Shown: positions 12,858 to 26,223 of the stretch, in pieces
Numbering within the stretch: position 1 is the stretch's first letter
How the letters are laid out: every line of letters starts with the position of its first letter
The notes under the pieces: model-generated
The model's database searches: none
Seen by the model: the letters and a program-made list of their open reading frames with translations, nothing else
What the model was told of the DNA's origin: nothing
Translations under genes and position numbers: made by a program
Assembly: GCF_964204645.1 (NCBI RefSeq)
Contig: NC_134026.1
Span: forward strand, 27,918,650 to 27,982,649
Direction of reading: 5' to 3'
Source: Tubulanus polymorphus
Lineage: Eukaryota > Nemertea > Palaeonemertea > Tubulaniformes > Tubulanidae
DNA length: 64,000 nt

Positions 12858-13677
12858 ATGGCTAGTGAAGTAAGTGATCAATTTATAATATAGATATGAT
12901 TTAAATCGAAGTATGGTAGAGATATACCGCACAAAAACACTGGGCCAAACTCGGTTTTTGTATCGTACACGTAACTGACATTCGGCTGATCACTTTTACT
13001 TTTTTTGTTCAACTAACTCGGATAACCGAAGTTGGCCCTGGCTGTAGTGTAGGTAGGCCCTACATGAGACATGTAATTATATTTTTATATTTGAATGATG
13101 ATATTTTCTAATTCAGGATATCAAGGTTAAATGTGATCAAGCATGTCAAGCTGCTAATGATTTTTCAAAATTATACTACGAAACATTTGACAAACGGAGA
13201 CACGTATGTATCGCTAATAAACAAATCTAATTCAAAAGCCTATAGCCTATGACAAAATGTAATATTTGTTATTTTTCTATTACAGGTATTATCACGTCTC
13301 TACATGGATACAGCTTCACTCACATGGAATGGTAATTCCGTGACTGGTATTTCAAATATTCTGACATTTTATGACACATTACCGAGTAGTGAACATACTG
13401 TCGAATCTTTGGATGCGCATCCAATAGGTACAAATCTTGACAATGCGTTAAAAATTGCAGTATTTTTTTCAACAACATTCATGTTTGTATATCTTCAACT
13501 TTTTCAGTGGAAGGAACTCAAGGGCAATCTACTATACTCGTGTGTGCATGCGGTTACGTCAAATACCAAGGAAATTGTGCAGGAACATTTACTCAAAACT
13601 TTTTGTTAGCTTCGATGCCTGGAGATGTGTGGAAAGTTGTTAGTGATTGTTACCGCAGTACAGAAGTGGATAATTGA
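12858..13677 (+). CDS. NXT1: NTF2-related mRNA export protein (p15)
   Basis: Partner of NXF1/TAP in nuclear mRNA export, with an NTF2-like fold. Four exons: 12858-12869, 13117-13203, 13286-13427, 13508-13677, in phase, 136 residues (human 140). Family blocks: DQACQAANDFSKLYYETFDK, RLYMDTASLTWNGN, LPSSEHTVESLDAHPI, ILVCACGYVKY, FTQNFLLASM and VWKVVSDCYR. An ATG three codons upstream (12849) is in frame; the second gives the family-like MASED start. An ATTAAA poly(A) signal is at 13772. Clear NXT1/NXT2 family member; the single-copy invertebrate gene is usually called NXT1. Confidence 0.95.
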
Positions 13678-16600
13678 TAAACGCTTCTGAATATCAATGG
13701 ACTATCATCAAATGAGGATGCATCACGGGACGTATTTTGTGAATTTTTTATAATGTTATACATTTGTATATATTAAAACAATGAAGTAGGATATTCATCT
13801 CTTTGGTTTTTTACTGTTACTGAAGTCTGGTCCATATTTGAGGTCTTTCCGTCGGCATCCTTGAAGCGCAATCCAGAAGTTAAGAAAAGAACTATGTAGC
13901 TTATTCAGTTTTATTGCATGAAACTCATTTTCTAACCACATAGCCATGCCTTGTCCAGGAATGGTTGTTTACTAGGAGTGCAGTATTTTGTCTTGCACAA
14001 AGACAAAATGCTTCTAGTAGACCGAGATCTTTTTCAATTAATGCGCAAGTAGCAACCATCATTTTAAATACTATTCAGTCCTTGCAGTTTGTAGTGAGAT
14101 GACAAGATTTAAGAGAAAGATTGTTTCTCATTTCCATTCACTTCAATACTATTTCAAAATAGTTTACACGCTATTTACACAGAATATGTATTTCAAGATA
14201 ATGTTTGCAGCAGCACAGTTTTTTTTAATCTTAAAAGAATAAAGAGATATTTCTTTTGTTTTGAATTTTTTGATTTTGCGTAGATAACAATGATTATAAA
14301 ACAGAAATAGAAAATGTTTATGCAAAAAATAAAAATAAATAGAAGAGGTCAATCAAAAAGATTTGGCACATGAAATGCAGGAGGATGCCTATAACAACTG
14401 CAGCATCATTATCGTGGATCACAGAATCAGCTTAACCCCCTTACCCTAAGAATTTGTAAGTTTCAAAAGTGACAGACCCGATATTTTGAAACAAATCTTT
14501 ATGTTCAACAATCTTTTCTAAGTCATTTAAAATTTTACCCCATTTGAATCACGAAGAAAGAGCTGAACCTGTCAATATTGAAAATTACTTCGTGTCAATT
14601 AGATCTGTGGTATTTCACATTTTGCAAATAATTCCATGTCAAATGATTTGAGATCAAACACCAATATATACAATGAAGAATTAGTTTTTGAAGGCTTATT
14701 TAGTAGAATAATCTTGATCCACTTAACTCACCGCACTTCATGTTATTCTTAAACCATTCCCGGTAAAAGTCTACACAACAATGCAATTCAAGCCTGTACA
14801 ATACCTAGACACAGTGCAACATCATTACTCAAATTATCTAAAAAATGTCACCATGGTGAAAATTTAAATGAAGATCTCAGAAATGAGTTGAAAATAAAAA
14901 AGCCATGAAATAATCGAAGTTGAAGTCAAGTCACTACTTAACTACTAACTTACACATACAATCAAACCTATTCAATAAATGACTAAATATCATTCCAGTT
15001 CACTCGAATTGATTGATTGGTTGATTCCAATGAATTTTTAATGGGAAATATTGCGTTCAGTTCAGTTGTATTGAATTATGAATACAAATGTATCATAGGT
15101 AAAATGCGACAAGGACAAATTCTAAATGCATATGAAAGGTTTTCAAACACTGGGGATAAATTATACTTAATATGATTCAACATGTTTAAAGTCAATATAA
15201 ATTAACTTATTCAAAATTACTTTTGCATTAAAGATACGCTTAAATCTTAACATCAAAAGAAGGATAAAGTATCACCATGGCAACAAATGACATGATGTTA
15301 ATAGTGTTAAGATAAATACAAAATCCACTATATAAATTTATGTACACATTTACATGCATACACTCATACACACATTTATAACATATGAATATAATTCAAT
15401 AACTTCCATTTAGATAATCACTAATATAGTAATTCTGTCATCAGGTAATAAATGGACACTTATTTGGAATCTGAGAGTGAAGAGCAGGCTCAGGATTTTC
15501 TTGCAGTTTTGGGTTGATTTAAAAATTCTGTATTTCTAAAATATCAATCATGATAAAAATCTAACTGTTGCCCAAAGAATGGTTCAAGGTTGCCTCGCTT
15601 GGTTTAACCACTGAGTAAATTCTAACACCTGATCCCAAACGTTAACATCCTTACTTGACTTAATCCAAAATTACTCTAATTGATTAGCATATTTATCACA
15701 TTTCATCTTTTCAGCAAATACTATAAGGTTATCATTTTACAAAGGTTTTCAATTTGGACAAGTTTCTTCTTGCCAATGAATAGAAAATATCACTTAGTAA
15801 TAAAATGACCAGTTCAAAAATTGTGCGGTCATGATATCAACTGTGGTCAATAATCAAAAAGATGTTCCCGCTGTATTTTTGTAAAATTATGGATCAATAG
15901 AAGCAGATGGTTTTAACACATTAGATGACTGTATATTGATCCACTAAACCTGTGTGCGTCACTACAGCCCTAACATCAATTGATACCGGTGTTACGAAAC
16001 CAAAACCAAAATTTTCTAAAATTGGAGAATACACCCAAATATCTATTTCTTCTTTCCTCCAGTAATCATTCTTGTATGTACTCCAGATAAATCATTCTTG
16101 GGTACTACAACTAGTAGGCTGACTGCTGCCACCTTCATTATGTAGAATATGGAGACTAATTAACATGCGATAATGACAAAATTACCTACTATTGCGTTGA
16201 TACCTAAATTGATTTATGAACCAATTCATTGTGTAATCAGACCAAAAATCTTATTACAGTAGAAACCAATTACTACATAATTATAAACAGAGGATTTCTA
16301 TCAGAAAAACTGTTTTGAAAATATTTGAAATGTGAATCAATTTGGAGTTGTTACTGACAAAGGAAATGATAACAAGTGCTATTTTGATTTCTGGAAGCAG
16401 TCCACCAAAGTTCCCCATAGTCTTTATCTAATATATATCCATAATCATTTGTTAATTCTTTTTCATAAAACTCCTGTGTACAAAATATTACTACTATCAT
16501 AAGTATATTTATAATATATATTTATATCTATATATATTTTTATGTATACATATGTTTTTTATGTACACACAACAAACTTTCAGTAAATTCAAATAACAAC

Positions 16601-18474
16601 CAATTACGTAAGATGTAGTCGCAACATAAGTAATAGTAAAACAACATAACAGTTTGTGTCATGGCAGAGACCAAAACTACGTACAATCCATCTAGATTTA
16701 CACTATCTAACCCTCATATCAATAAATACTCATCTCACAAAATTAGTATGAAGTCTCAATTGTACACGTTGAATGAGGGATGGATTTATCTCCATATCTA
16801 TCAATATTCAAATGACCAGAAATCAGGCGAAATCATGAGAAAAAACCCTTTTTCCATATATTCAACAATGTTGTATACACAATTGATCGCACAATTTGTA
16901 CCTCTTTTTTACTGTTACTAGAATAGCAAAAATATCAAGTAATTTAACCAGAATATTTGATTAACAAAGAAATTAATGAAACGGAATGGAATTTTTTTTT
17001 CACAGATGATTAATAGCACCAAAACAATAAAATAGTTGGGTACAATAATGAGCACATTACATCAGAAACATTTCGATAAAATTTGATATGTTTTCCTCGA
17101 TTGACAGAACATTCGACAATTTTCACAAGTACGATCAAACAGTCAAAGACAGTGTGGATTGGAAGCTAAAGATATCGTGAAAATAAGTAATGAGTTTTAC
17201 GTCAATCTATTCATTATGATAAGCGAAGATGACAAAACCACGACAGTAACCATGTTCACACTTATATTGAGCTAACTTAACACCTTTTAATTGACTTCCC
17301 GTCATAATCTAACGCTATACTGTATGGTGATCATGCACTACTTTATATTACAATAAAAACATCACCTCAGACTTTCTCAGAAATACTTTTTGTACAGTTA
17401 TTTTGTAGAAAAGCATTCTGATGATCTTGGATGTTTCACAGATAGCAGCACACTAGCTCCCAAACCAAAATAAGTCCTCAATCTTTATCAATTTCATCTC
17501 ACTAACACAATACATACTTAATAACATGTATATAAATACATAATGTATAATTCACCTCAAAATCCATTATAATTATTGCACCAAATTGATTGAATGTATG
17601 ATTAGCTTTCGTTGACTTAGCGAAAGATAATATGTGTGGATGGAAAAAGGCTGGTGCAGCATAGAGCAGTTTCATCATTACCCAGCATCACAATAGTTAT
17701 AGAGATGTTCAAATTAAAGTCTAATATTTGTATTCATTTTTTTTTGTATATCTTTCAGAGCTTAGTGAACACAGTATGGTGTTACTTCATCACAGGCTGA
17801 GTCTGCAGTAAATCATTTCTATACGTGTTTGACCCATCGAAATCAATAAACCCATGAATACTTTGATAGACCTTCAATTAACTCAAAGATAAAATTTTCT
17901 AGTTTAATTTTTTTAGCAGTTGATGTTGGTAATCAATTTTCCAATGATAGAGTGTGCAGCCAGTTGAAATGATGGAATGCTCAGCAATAATAGGGAGCTA
18001 GAGTGGCGCGGACTACGATTAAACATCATCAGTATACTCATGGGGTAATCAGAACTCCTAAGTCTACAATATTAAAGTCTGTTTTTTCATAAGCCAGTAA
18101 CTCCTTCATAATCATCCATTAAAATATTGCAGCATCGCTGTTTAGAATCCATTGAAAATGAGTGGTATCAAATCTCCGTGTGTTGAAACCTGAAATCACT
18201 TTGTAACAAGTGTTTTTCATGAATGGTAAATGTAATCATCATTATCAACATTGAATATAACTTGTATTGTAATGTGTGGAGAGTTGTAGTACAATAATCA
18301 TCTCTCTTTCATCTCTCAGAGCTGCCATCATGAGACATAACAAGTTTATCACAATTACAACGCAATGTTTATCCGTGGCGATGATGTATAATCCATTCTA
18401 GGAGACCTGAATGGACAGTCTCTCTTGCATCAGCAAGATGCTTTGGACAGCATGTGACCTCAAAGTTCATTATA
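13678..18474. other. AT-rich stretch, possibly long YPEL 3' UTR
   Basis: No coding exon is visible in 4.8 kb. It begins with the NXT1 3' end. From about 13.9 kb to 18.5 kb it lies directly downstream of YPEL on the minus strand, and a minus-strand AATAAA at 13915-13910 could end a 4.5 kb 3' UTR. A low-complexity AT patch lies around 16500-16560. An 86-residue open frame at 16661-16921 has no recognisable features. Confidence 0.4.
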
Positions 18475-19690
18475 TCAATCCCAGCCATTGTCTTTTATCA
18501 TATGCGCCAGTTCAATAATGTATTTCCCCTCTTTATATTTCTGACTCGATTCAAATGCATGTTCCTGAAATTCAAAACCATAATTACTCATAAATCATTA
18601 GCACAATATTACAAGCTTTTAATCGTTCCGTTAGGAGATCAAGAAAAGTGTTCATTTTTTCTACACGCTCGAACTTACATATTTCCAACCTAAAGTAGTT
18701 TTACAGCACTCACAGAATATGTCAGCTACTGCATGAAGTCCAGTGAGCAAAACCCGCTCTTCTGCCGGCCCGCAGCCTACATTGACACTGAAATTAATTC
18801 AATCAAATCATTTTCATACATAATTCATAACACTCAATGCATACAGTTTATGAATGTTTGACAGGCTTTCACTGCCATAAAGTCACATTTGAACCAAGTT
18901 TTTATCAAGACCTATCTCTATGATATATGGATATGAAAAGTGACACATAACATTAAATTAGACCAACAGCGATGAGAGATCAACTGGGTAAATCATTTAC
19001 CGCGGGTGACGCTTATCCCCGCTCGGTAGGATTTGACAAATATACAAATATAACATGACCAAAAACCATAATCCCACAAGCGGCAGGTTGGCCACATTTC
19101 CATGGAAATATATCGCCAGATAATATTGAAGCAAGAAATAGGTTTCTATAGCGATGTAACAGCTTGTAGTCATGGAATGCCTAACAAATTCACATTCAAA
19201 CATACACTACATAATCGACAACAGTTGTAATTTATCAATTTCATATCTCACTAGTACTACAACAATATAGACAACTCTCTTTCAATCCCTCAATAACTAT
19301 GTCCAATTAATTTTTTTATGTGAATGTTTTTTTATCGCACTCTATTTCATGTCAAAAACAAATTCAAACTTCAATTCTACCACAAGTTTTCTGCTCGAAA
19401 TATTACTGCTTCTATTTCAACAGAAGAATCTTAGAACTCTTATGAATTCAGCTTTTCCGTTAATACAATCTTATTATCAATCAATCTCGCACAGCAGTAG
19501 AAAAAAGAAGACTGGTTCTTTGATTTAGTGTTCGTAAACAGATCTTCACAACCTTGGCTCAAAAAAAACTATCCGTGGTATCGCACAACTATTTCTGTCT
19601 TTTTTTTAAACTTCACCCTGTAATCATAGATGAAAGAAGCCATATGCCGAATCTCTATACTTCAAGCGAACATACTGAAAATTGAATCGT

Positions 19691-19774
<84 letters not shown>

Positions 19775-21373
19775 TACTGCACTTATGGTTTAGCAAATTA
19801 GATGTTCCTAAATCACACCTGCGTTTCCAAGCTAAATCGGCTATAGTCAATTTCAGACACAATGATCGTTGTTGTCACCCAAAGGGCACGCTTATAGCGG
19901 ACTGTAATGTTATAGATCAATCATCCACCTTCCCTTCATTGGGAGGAAAACATCACAAAGCTGCTGTTTATTTCTTTTCGGAAGAAAGTGTAAGGTATAC
20001 ACACGAAGGTATATAAACATGTTGCTACAGTACTTCTGTATTTCTCTCCCAGTCAAAAACGATATCAAGAAGGTTTTCACATCAAGCAGCACGGGGCTTG
20101 GTGTTAAACTTAGTCTGATGTTAATAGTCGCTACCGATTAAGTGTTACTATGGTTACATAACATGTTTTAACGCCAAGGATACATGTGGCAGGCACAGCC
20201 TTGAATTAACCCAAAATTACAATCAGGAAAACGCGTCTTCCAAAATGGGCTTGACTGATCAATCATGGACAAAGCCAATAACAAAATAGATAGGAAAGTT
20301 AATGTGTCCCACGTAATCAAATCATTTGAATATCTGTATATGATTAACATCTGCACATTTTGTGGTAATATCCCTTTAGAGTGATTATCAACAGTTATTA
20401 AGTGTGTTGTCTATTAGTATGTACATATGTAATAGACCACAGGTAGATTGATAGTGAAAATGCCACATTCATTTTCAGATCGGGTAATAAATTTTCACCA
20501 AACAATCCTGAACTAAAGCGGATAATTTTTATCTTGCATATACTGGTAAACAATATCATATAAAACCATGTTTTTTATATGTGTCATGATCCTGTTTGGA
20601 CAGATACTTAACAAGACAGATTGTTTATTTGTAAAGCTGAAATGTTAAAGTTTGTTGTACTTACACTGAGTTGAACAAGTAGGCTCTTCCCTGGCTACCT
20701 TGAAACGACTGTAATTCACAAAAATAGAAACATTTTGTAAATCTACCCCCATCAGTGAATATTTTCATTATATCTTGGATATGAATAGTTTTTTCAGAAA
20801 CGCAGACACATGTTATAGAGAAGCAAAGGAGAGCATAAACTCAAGTGGCCCATTGAGACACAGTTGAAGTAGTCATAGATTCATTCTTGAATATCAAATT
20901 ATCTTGCTATCAATATGAAATACATTATTTCCACAGAATAAAGTTCATCTACGGCAGTCTATCTGTGTACATGTAATATGATTGATTGATTTATTCTTTT
21001 CACTGCATGTTGGTGATAGATTGAATATTGAAAAGGATCACTTCTAAACCATATTGATTTACCGGAAGATCCAAAAGGATTACATCCACTGATTGAAATT
21101 ATAAAGTGAAATTGTCAAACTGGAATTCTGAAAGGGTTCTTTATCTGGCTCTCCTGAGATCGAGTATATTAAGTAACCAGGATGCATTAATAGTCAAATA
21201 CACTGATCTAAAGCATTAAGTGAACACACTAACACTACTCCATAAAAGGAAGATAAAATCTGTCTTACCTTAGATATAAGTTCATCGTGGTTGGCCAAGT
21301 GGGCACGGCAGTGCACGCAGCTATACGTGCGATGACATTGGTTGGGCAGATATGCCTGGAATGTCTTCACCAT
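18475..21373 (-). CDS. YPEL: Yippee-like protein (YPEL1-4 type)
   Basis: Highly conserved zinc-binding protein of the Yippee/Mis18/cereblon fold; vertebrate members localise near centrosome and nucleolus. Minus-strand coding exons: 21373-21269, 20708-20665, 18787-18679, 18564-18475, in phase, 115 residues. Sequence is near-identical to the family: [89 protein letters not shown], ending HMIKDNGWD. The two zinc CxxC pairs are CVHC and CECC. The start ATG lies in CCGCCATCATGG, a good initiation context. Non-coding 5' exons probably lie further toward 25 kb but were not found. The introns (0.5-1.9 kb) include a long TA tract. It belongs to the YPEL1-4 group, not YPEL5. Confidence 0.96.
19694..19771. 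repeat. (TA)n microsatellite
   Basis: A 78-base uninterrupted AT repeat in a YPEL intron. Open frames running through it on both strands encode only alternating Ile-Tyr and are artefacts. Confidence 0.98.
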
Positions 21374-24300
21374 GATGGCGGATGTATTTGGACATTAAAC
21401 CTGTTCCGATGGTCCCCTTCACTTTTTACACTGGACGAATCCAGTCTGTATGAAACATCATAAATTATGAACCGTTTTTTCTGTATCAATGTCGCGTGTC
21501 TTCAATCTGAAACTATAGAAACCTCACTGTTATGAAACAACCCGAGCAGCTAACCTTGCAATGCCATATTATTACTAACTATCAAATCCTAGCTATTTCC
21601 AAGAATCACCTCTTGACCTATTGATTTCAGCAGTAATGTCAATGTTTTCTGATTCTCAAAAACATAATACCTTACGTGTAATACATATATAACCAGCTGC
21701 TGCTCATGATTTTACACAGCACAATCAGAGATAACAATCATTTTGTCATCCTACTGTTCATAGAACTACTGATTCATCAGATGACAACTTTAAGACTCAT
21801 TTTGTGACACAGTCTTTATCATCTCACCATAAGTTTGCTAAGATGACACTGATGTACTGCATATGCTAACACTACTGAAATCCCTGCAGACAGGACACAG
21901 TATTGATGATCGTTCAGAAATCGCCTTTGTGGTCATCAAGATGGATATCTCTATCTATAGAATTTCTCCAGAAATCTATTTATCACAGATGATGATGATG
22001 ATTTGATAACATATCCAGGTATTATTGATGATAGAATTCATTGATTTCCAATAAAGGGTAGTCATATAACCATATATATATATATATATACACACAATGT
22101 ATTATCAAATTGAAAAGTCGATGATGACGTTGTGTTCAATGATGCTGCAGTCTGTCTCATAGATCAATTGTCTGTATCATCTCATGCTTGTGGCTGCTAA
22201 AATGCCAACTCCTCTATATCAGTTCTACGAACCCTCTCTGTTCCATTTTCCATGAAGCAGAGCTGTAACCCTGATCCAGTATACTCTATCAAGTAAGGAA
22301 TATCCAATATATTTCTTGCTTAACCTTTTTAATAAGCTTAAGTTTGAATGAAAATTTGATTCTAGACAATGAAATGAGGCACATACATACTCGGATGAAA
22401 GTCGTTTGGAGGATTTCCAGTCATCTAACAGTAATATAAATCAATGGAAACCTTAGACTTTGTTCAATTAAAAGGACGCATACAACTCTAATATCTCTCA
22501 TTTTATTACCCTGGATAAGAACCAAACAGACTGTTAACTACAGTTGTTGTGAGCGAGCAATGCAATTATATGAATAGAACTCGAGCACAAAGACTTTAAT
22601 AATATGTGAAATCGATAAAAGCCTAAAGATCACCGCGGAAGTGTAGAATGTCTCAGTCCAATCCAATTAATGATTACCCCGCCGACCCTGGGAAACCTTT
22701 TTTCTGTGCTACTTCTTTGCAGGTATGATTATCATAGCATAATTACATTTCAAATTCATTCCAAGTAAAGACATTTTCCATTTCCCTATATGGCTACGAT
22801 AATTCAATACCAATTCTTCGAAACCACCCATCTTTCTAGAATAACACTTGCTATGTTACAATGCATCAACAAAGTAAAAGAAAAATCAAAGAACTGCAGT
22901 CACGTAAGACAAGCAAGCAGCATCATAGCCTAACTATATGGTTCAAATACTCTCTATCTTTCCAGCAAGGGCACTTGAAGCACGTAGTCAGTCAACATAT
23001 TATTACTGTACTGGTAATTCAAACATCTTATGAATGTACGATACCGATTACATTTATTAGATCACATTTAAATACTGGTTATATAAGGCACGTACCTTGC
23101 GTAGACTACGTATTAAACTCTCTGCGTCCATGTGTTATTCTGGTGTGTTATGATCCTTTGTGTTTACGTATTCAGGTTTGTTGTTATTCCACGAGTAGAG
23201 TCAGCTGATAGCCTCATTCTCAGTTCTATTTGCTGTTTATGCTAATCAGATCCTCAATTCCACGGAAAGCAGCAATTTTCGATCGGTAACTTTAACACTT
23301 TTACCCGATACTGCAAACCAGAAATGCGCATAGTGGTATCAACCATTAAGCATCGGCGGCTGCCGAGAATTGAGTGGCTAAATGTGGATTAAGCACCCTT
23401 CAAAGACTCAAAAATTAAAATCCTGTAAAATTTATGATTTCGCAATCAATAACTACACAGTCAGTACTAATGCTGTAGTCATAACAGTACAAAGGGTTAC
23501 TGTTTATTTCCTCATGACCTATATTCCTTGAAAGATAAATATTCCACTTTTTCATGTAATACGAACAAAGCATGGGCGCTAAAAATAACCACAAAGAATT
23601 GGGTAAATTAAGAAATCCTGCCATTAGATTCAGGACAGGAAACGCTTTGATCCTTTATCATAGGAACCCCTCATACTAGAGAGGTGGATTTGACCTACTG
23701 TCATCGAACAGGAATACGATTTCTCAGTTTACGCAATAGTTTTGTCCCTTAGATTTTGATAAGTCTGCTATATTGAATGTAGAATATCGAATGTAAACAT
23801 TGTAATATAATTCTACAGAACTACTTTATGTGTCTTAATTTTGAAAGGATAGAAAATTTACTTAGTTTACCCCCTACCCATGAGCATGATAGATCAATAG
23901 GCTAAATCATTGAAATCAAACAGTGGATGGATGTATAGTCGATTGGAAGAGATCCAAAAGTTTGAAATGATTGGCTTTTTGCCAATTTGCTTTGACCAAA
24001 AGCAATCATTTTTGCTTAGACAAACAACTAAGTGTTTAGGATTCATATGACAACAACTGAAGTTTAGGTGTCCCTGCTGACCCATGGTCATAGGCACTTC
24101 ACAGGCACTTCAATGTTAGTCAGTTGTGAGTCTGAGCCAGTTTCACCATCGAATTGGTATAAGCCCATCTGATAACTAGTAGCTTACCACCAACGATTAG
24201 GTAACTAACTATTCAATGTAGGCTTTTTGACACCATTATTGATGGCAAGAGAATACATGTCCAGATATTTTTTACTGTTGTCGTGTAGGCCTGGCTCACC

Positions 24301-25332
24301 GGCACCACACCATTGGCACTGGCAACAGAGGATTGCGAGGACTTTATGATAAAATTGTAATCGTGGAAATAAAACGCCAAAAAGTCAAAAAGAAAGAATT
24401 GTAATCTGTGATGAAAAAGTAGTACATTCTAAAAAGTAGAGGGAAGGCGATACTTTTTTAATTCCCTGCTGTTTACTTAGTCTGCATACCAGAAGATGTA
24501 TCGGTTCTCCAACAACGGGTTGTTTGGATACGACGGCTACATACACTATCGGACTACCTGCATACACTAGGCATCATATCGTATCGATGACTTTTTAAAT
24601 GTCAAACTCGCACTCGCTCTGCGCCCTTGAGAAATATTGAATTGAATTGGTTTGGGACAGAAGGCAGCACTGTACGCTACAGCTGATTGGTAAGTCCGCG
24701 TCCGGAAATTAGTCTCAATTGACTTGACGTAACCGACTGAGCTGTATAGGTCAATGGGGTTTACGATCAAGAATTTACCTTGCTTCCTGGTTCTGTGTTG
24801 CTAATATATACAAATAACACAAAATTACTATTCAAATACAAACTACACGACCACTCACAAGATCATGCACCTTTAAAAGGATACTGAATGATTTAAACTA
24901 CGACTGAGTAGGTTTATACAATCCCTCTACAGGATCTAGCTATTAGGCTCCGTTTAGTAGAAACCAAGATTTTTCAATAAATGCAGAGTAGTTAAAAAAG
25001 ATTTGCCTCTGAGTCTGAAGTGACTATAGTGAATACAGACTCTATAGTCCATGTGAATCGATAGTGGCTAGCTTACACTGCCAAGGTGCTAGGCCCAGGC
25101 CCAATCAATTTAAATATGAATGAAAATAGATCCCCATTCTAATGACAGCATGAAAAGGCTTAAAGTCTTATTAAAACTAATCCTCTCAAGTAGGCCTATA
25201 TGTCCGTTTCGTTGTTATAAAGTATTGTCACATAACGCCTGTAATATTCAAGAAAATGTCCACACTGATCCAGTATTAACTTGTGTTATACTAATGGTAC
25301 ATATTGTTCATTCATTGGTTTGTCATTTTCAG
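21374..25332. other. YPEL 5' region and intergenic DNA
   Basis: No coding exon could be supported. It likely contains the YPEL promoter and untranslated 5' exons on the minus strand. It holds a short TA tract (22072-22090) and one copy of the dispersed repeat (24140-24210). The 115-residue open frame at 22861-23208 has no recognisable domain or splice context. Confidence 0.5.
24140..24210. repeat. Dispersed repeat, copy C
   Basis: Third copy of the element at 7837-7908 and 11121-11208. It shares GTTTCAC, TTGGTATAAGCCCATC, AGCTTACCACCAACGATT and GGTAACTAACTA. Confidence 0.65.
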
Positions 25333-25556
25333 ATCAAGGTGCCAAGCAAGGGGTGATTGAACAGAATTTGGATTCTGGCATCAGTTTGAAAAAAATGAAA
25401 CTCCAGAAACGATCTTCAAGTTGTTCAGATCAAAAGGCTAGCGAAAATGATAGCAACAATAACAAACAAAAGAATCAACCTGAGTCTGATCTGCAGAATA
25501 CAGAACCTCATTTGGATGTTATTCAAGATTCTCCAGAATTAGATGATAATGATACG
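25333..25556 (+). CDS. Candidate upstream exon of the LRRC74A-like gene
   Basis: An open stretch bounded by a pyrimidine-rich acceptor (CATTTTCAG) and a donor (ACG followed by GTAAGA). It encodes about 75 polar residues rich in Ser, Asn, Gln, Asp and Glu (KRSSSCSDQK, SPELDDNDT). It ends in phase 0, which would join cleanly to the exon at 28183 of the LRRC74A-like gene, whose 5' residues are similarly acidic. An internal ATG at 25396 could be a start. There is no known domain. It may equally be an exon of an unseen gene; the link is inference from phase and composition only. Confidence 0.35.
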
Positions 25557-26223
25557 GTAAGACATTAATTACAAGCTTTGAAAATTCCATATACACAGGA
25601 AAACTGCATTGAAACTGTAAAGGCCTATATTGAATTCAACCAAGTTGTAGGTTTTTGCTTAGTTTTTGAGGAGTCAATAAACGTCCAATTCAGTCAAGAA
25701 ATAGAAAATGTTTATTGGCTCACTGCGAATTAAATAAACATACATTGTATACAAATGTAGTTGATTGTACACTGATGTTGAAAGTTTATACATTTGTATA
25801 AAAAAAAACTTTCATTTATACTTGTGTAGCTTCATGCGAATTACTTGAAAACAAATTTTGATTGAATATTTGTGCAGTTGTAACATTGTTAGGCATGTTT
25901 GAATATAATTTGTGAAAGCATTCACAAGATATTTTCAGTTGTCTGTCATATTTATTGTTCGAATAACACTTTATTTATAAGTCATTGCATTGTGATTTTT
26001 CACACAAATCACAAGATTACATCAAATATATTTGTTATATTAGGGAGTATTTACATTTGCATGTGTTGAATACATATTCCTATATATTTATATATCAATG
26101 TGTACATATAGTGACCATCTGAGATTTGCTTCTAACACCTTTATTTGAATTAGTAATGTTTACTTCTTTTCTTAATATGACAATAACAATTTAATCAGGA
26201 GATTTACATCGGATCATGACAAT
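25557..26223. other. Non-coding spacer
   Basis: AT-rich, no exon recognised. It would contain the 3' UTR of the minus-strand GPCR and, if the exon at 25333 is real, part of an LRRC74A intron. Confidence 0.5.

Noticed and set aside
19630-20016. 128-residue frame and its antisense partner through the TA tract
   Set aside because: Alternating Ile-Tyr from the microsatellite; not coding.
22861-23208. 115-residue plus-strand open frame
   Set aside because: No domain, no splice signals in phase, no neighbouring exons.
24385-24770. Two adjacent minus-strand frames of 60 and 67 residues
   Set aside because: No family resemblance; could be YPEL 5' UTR sequence at most.
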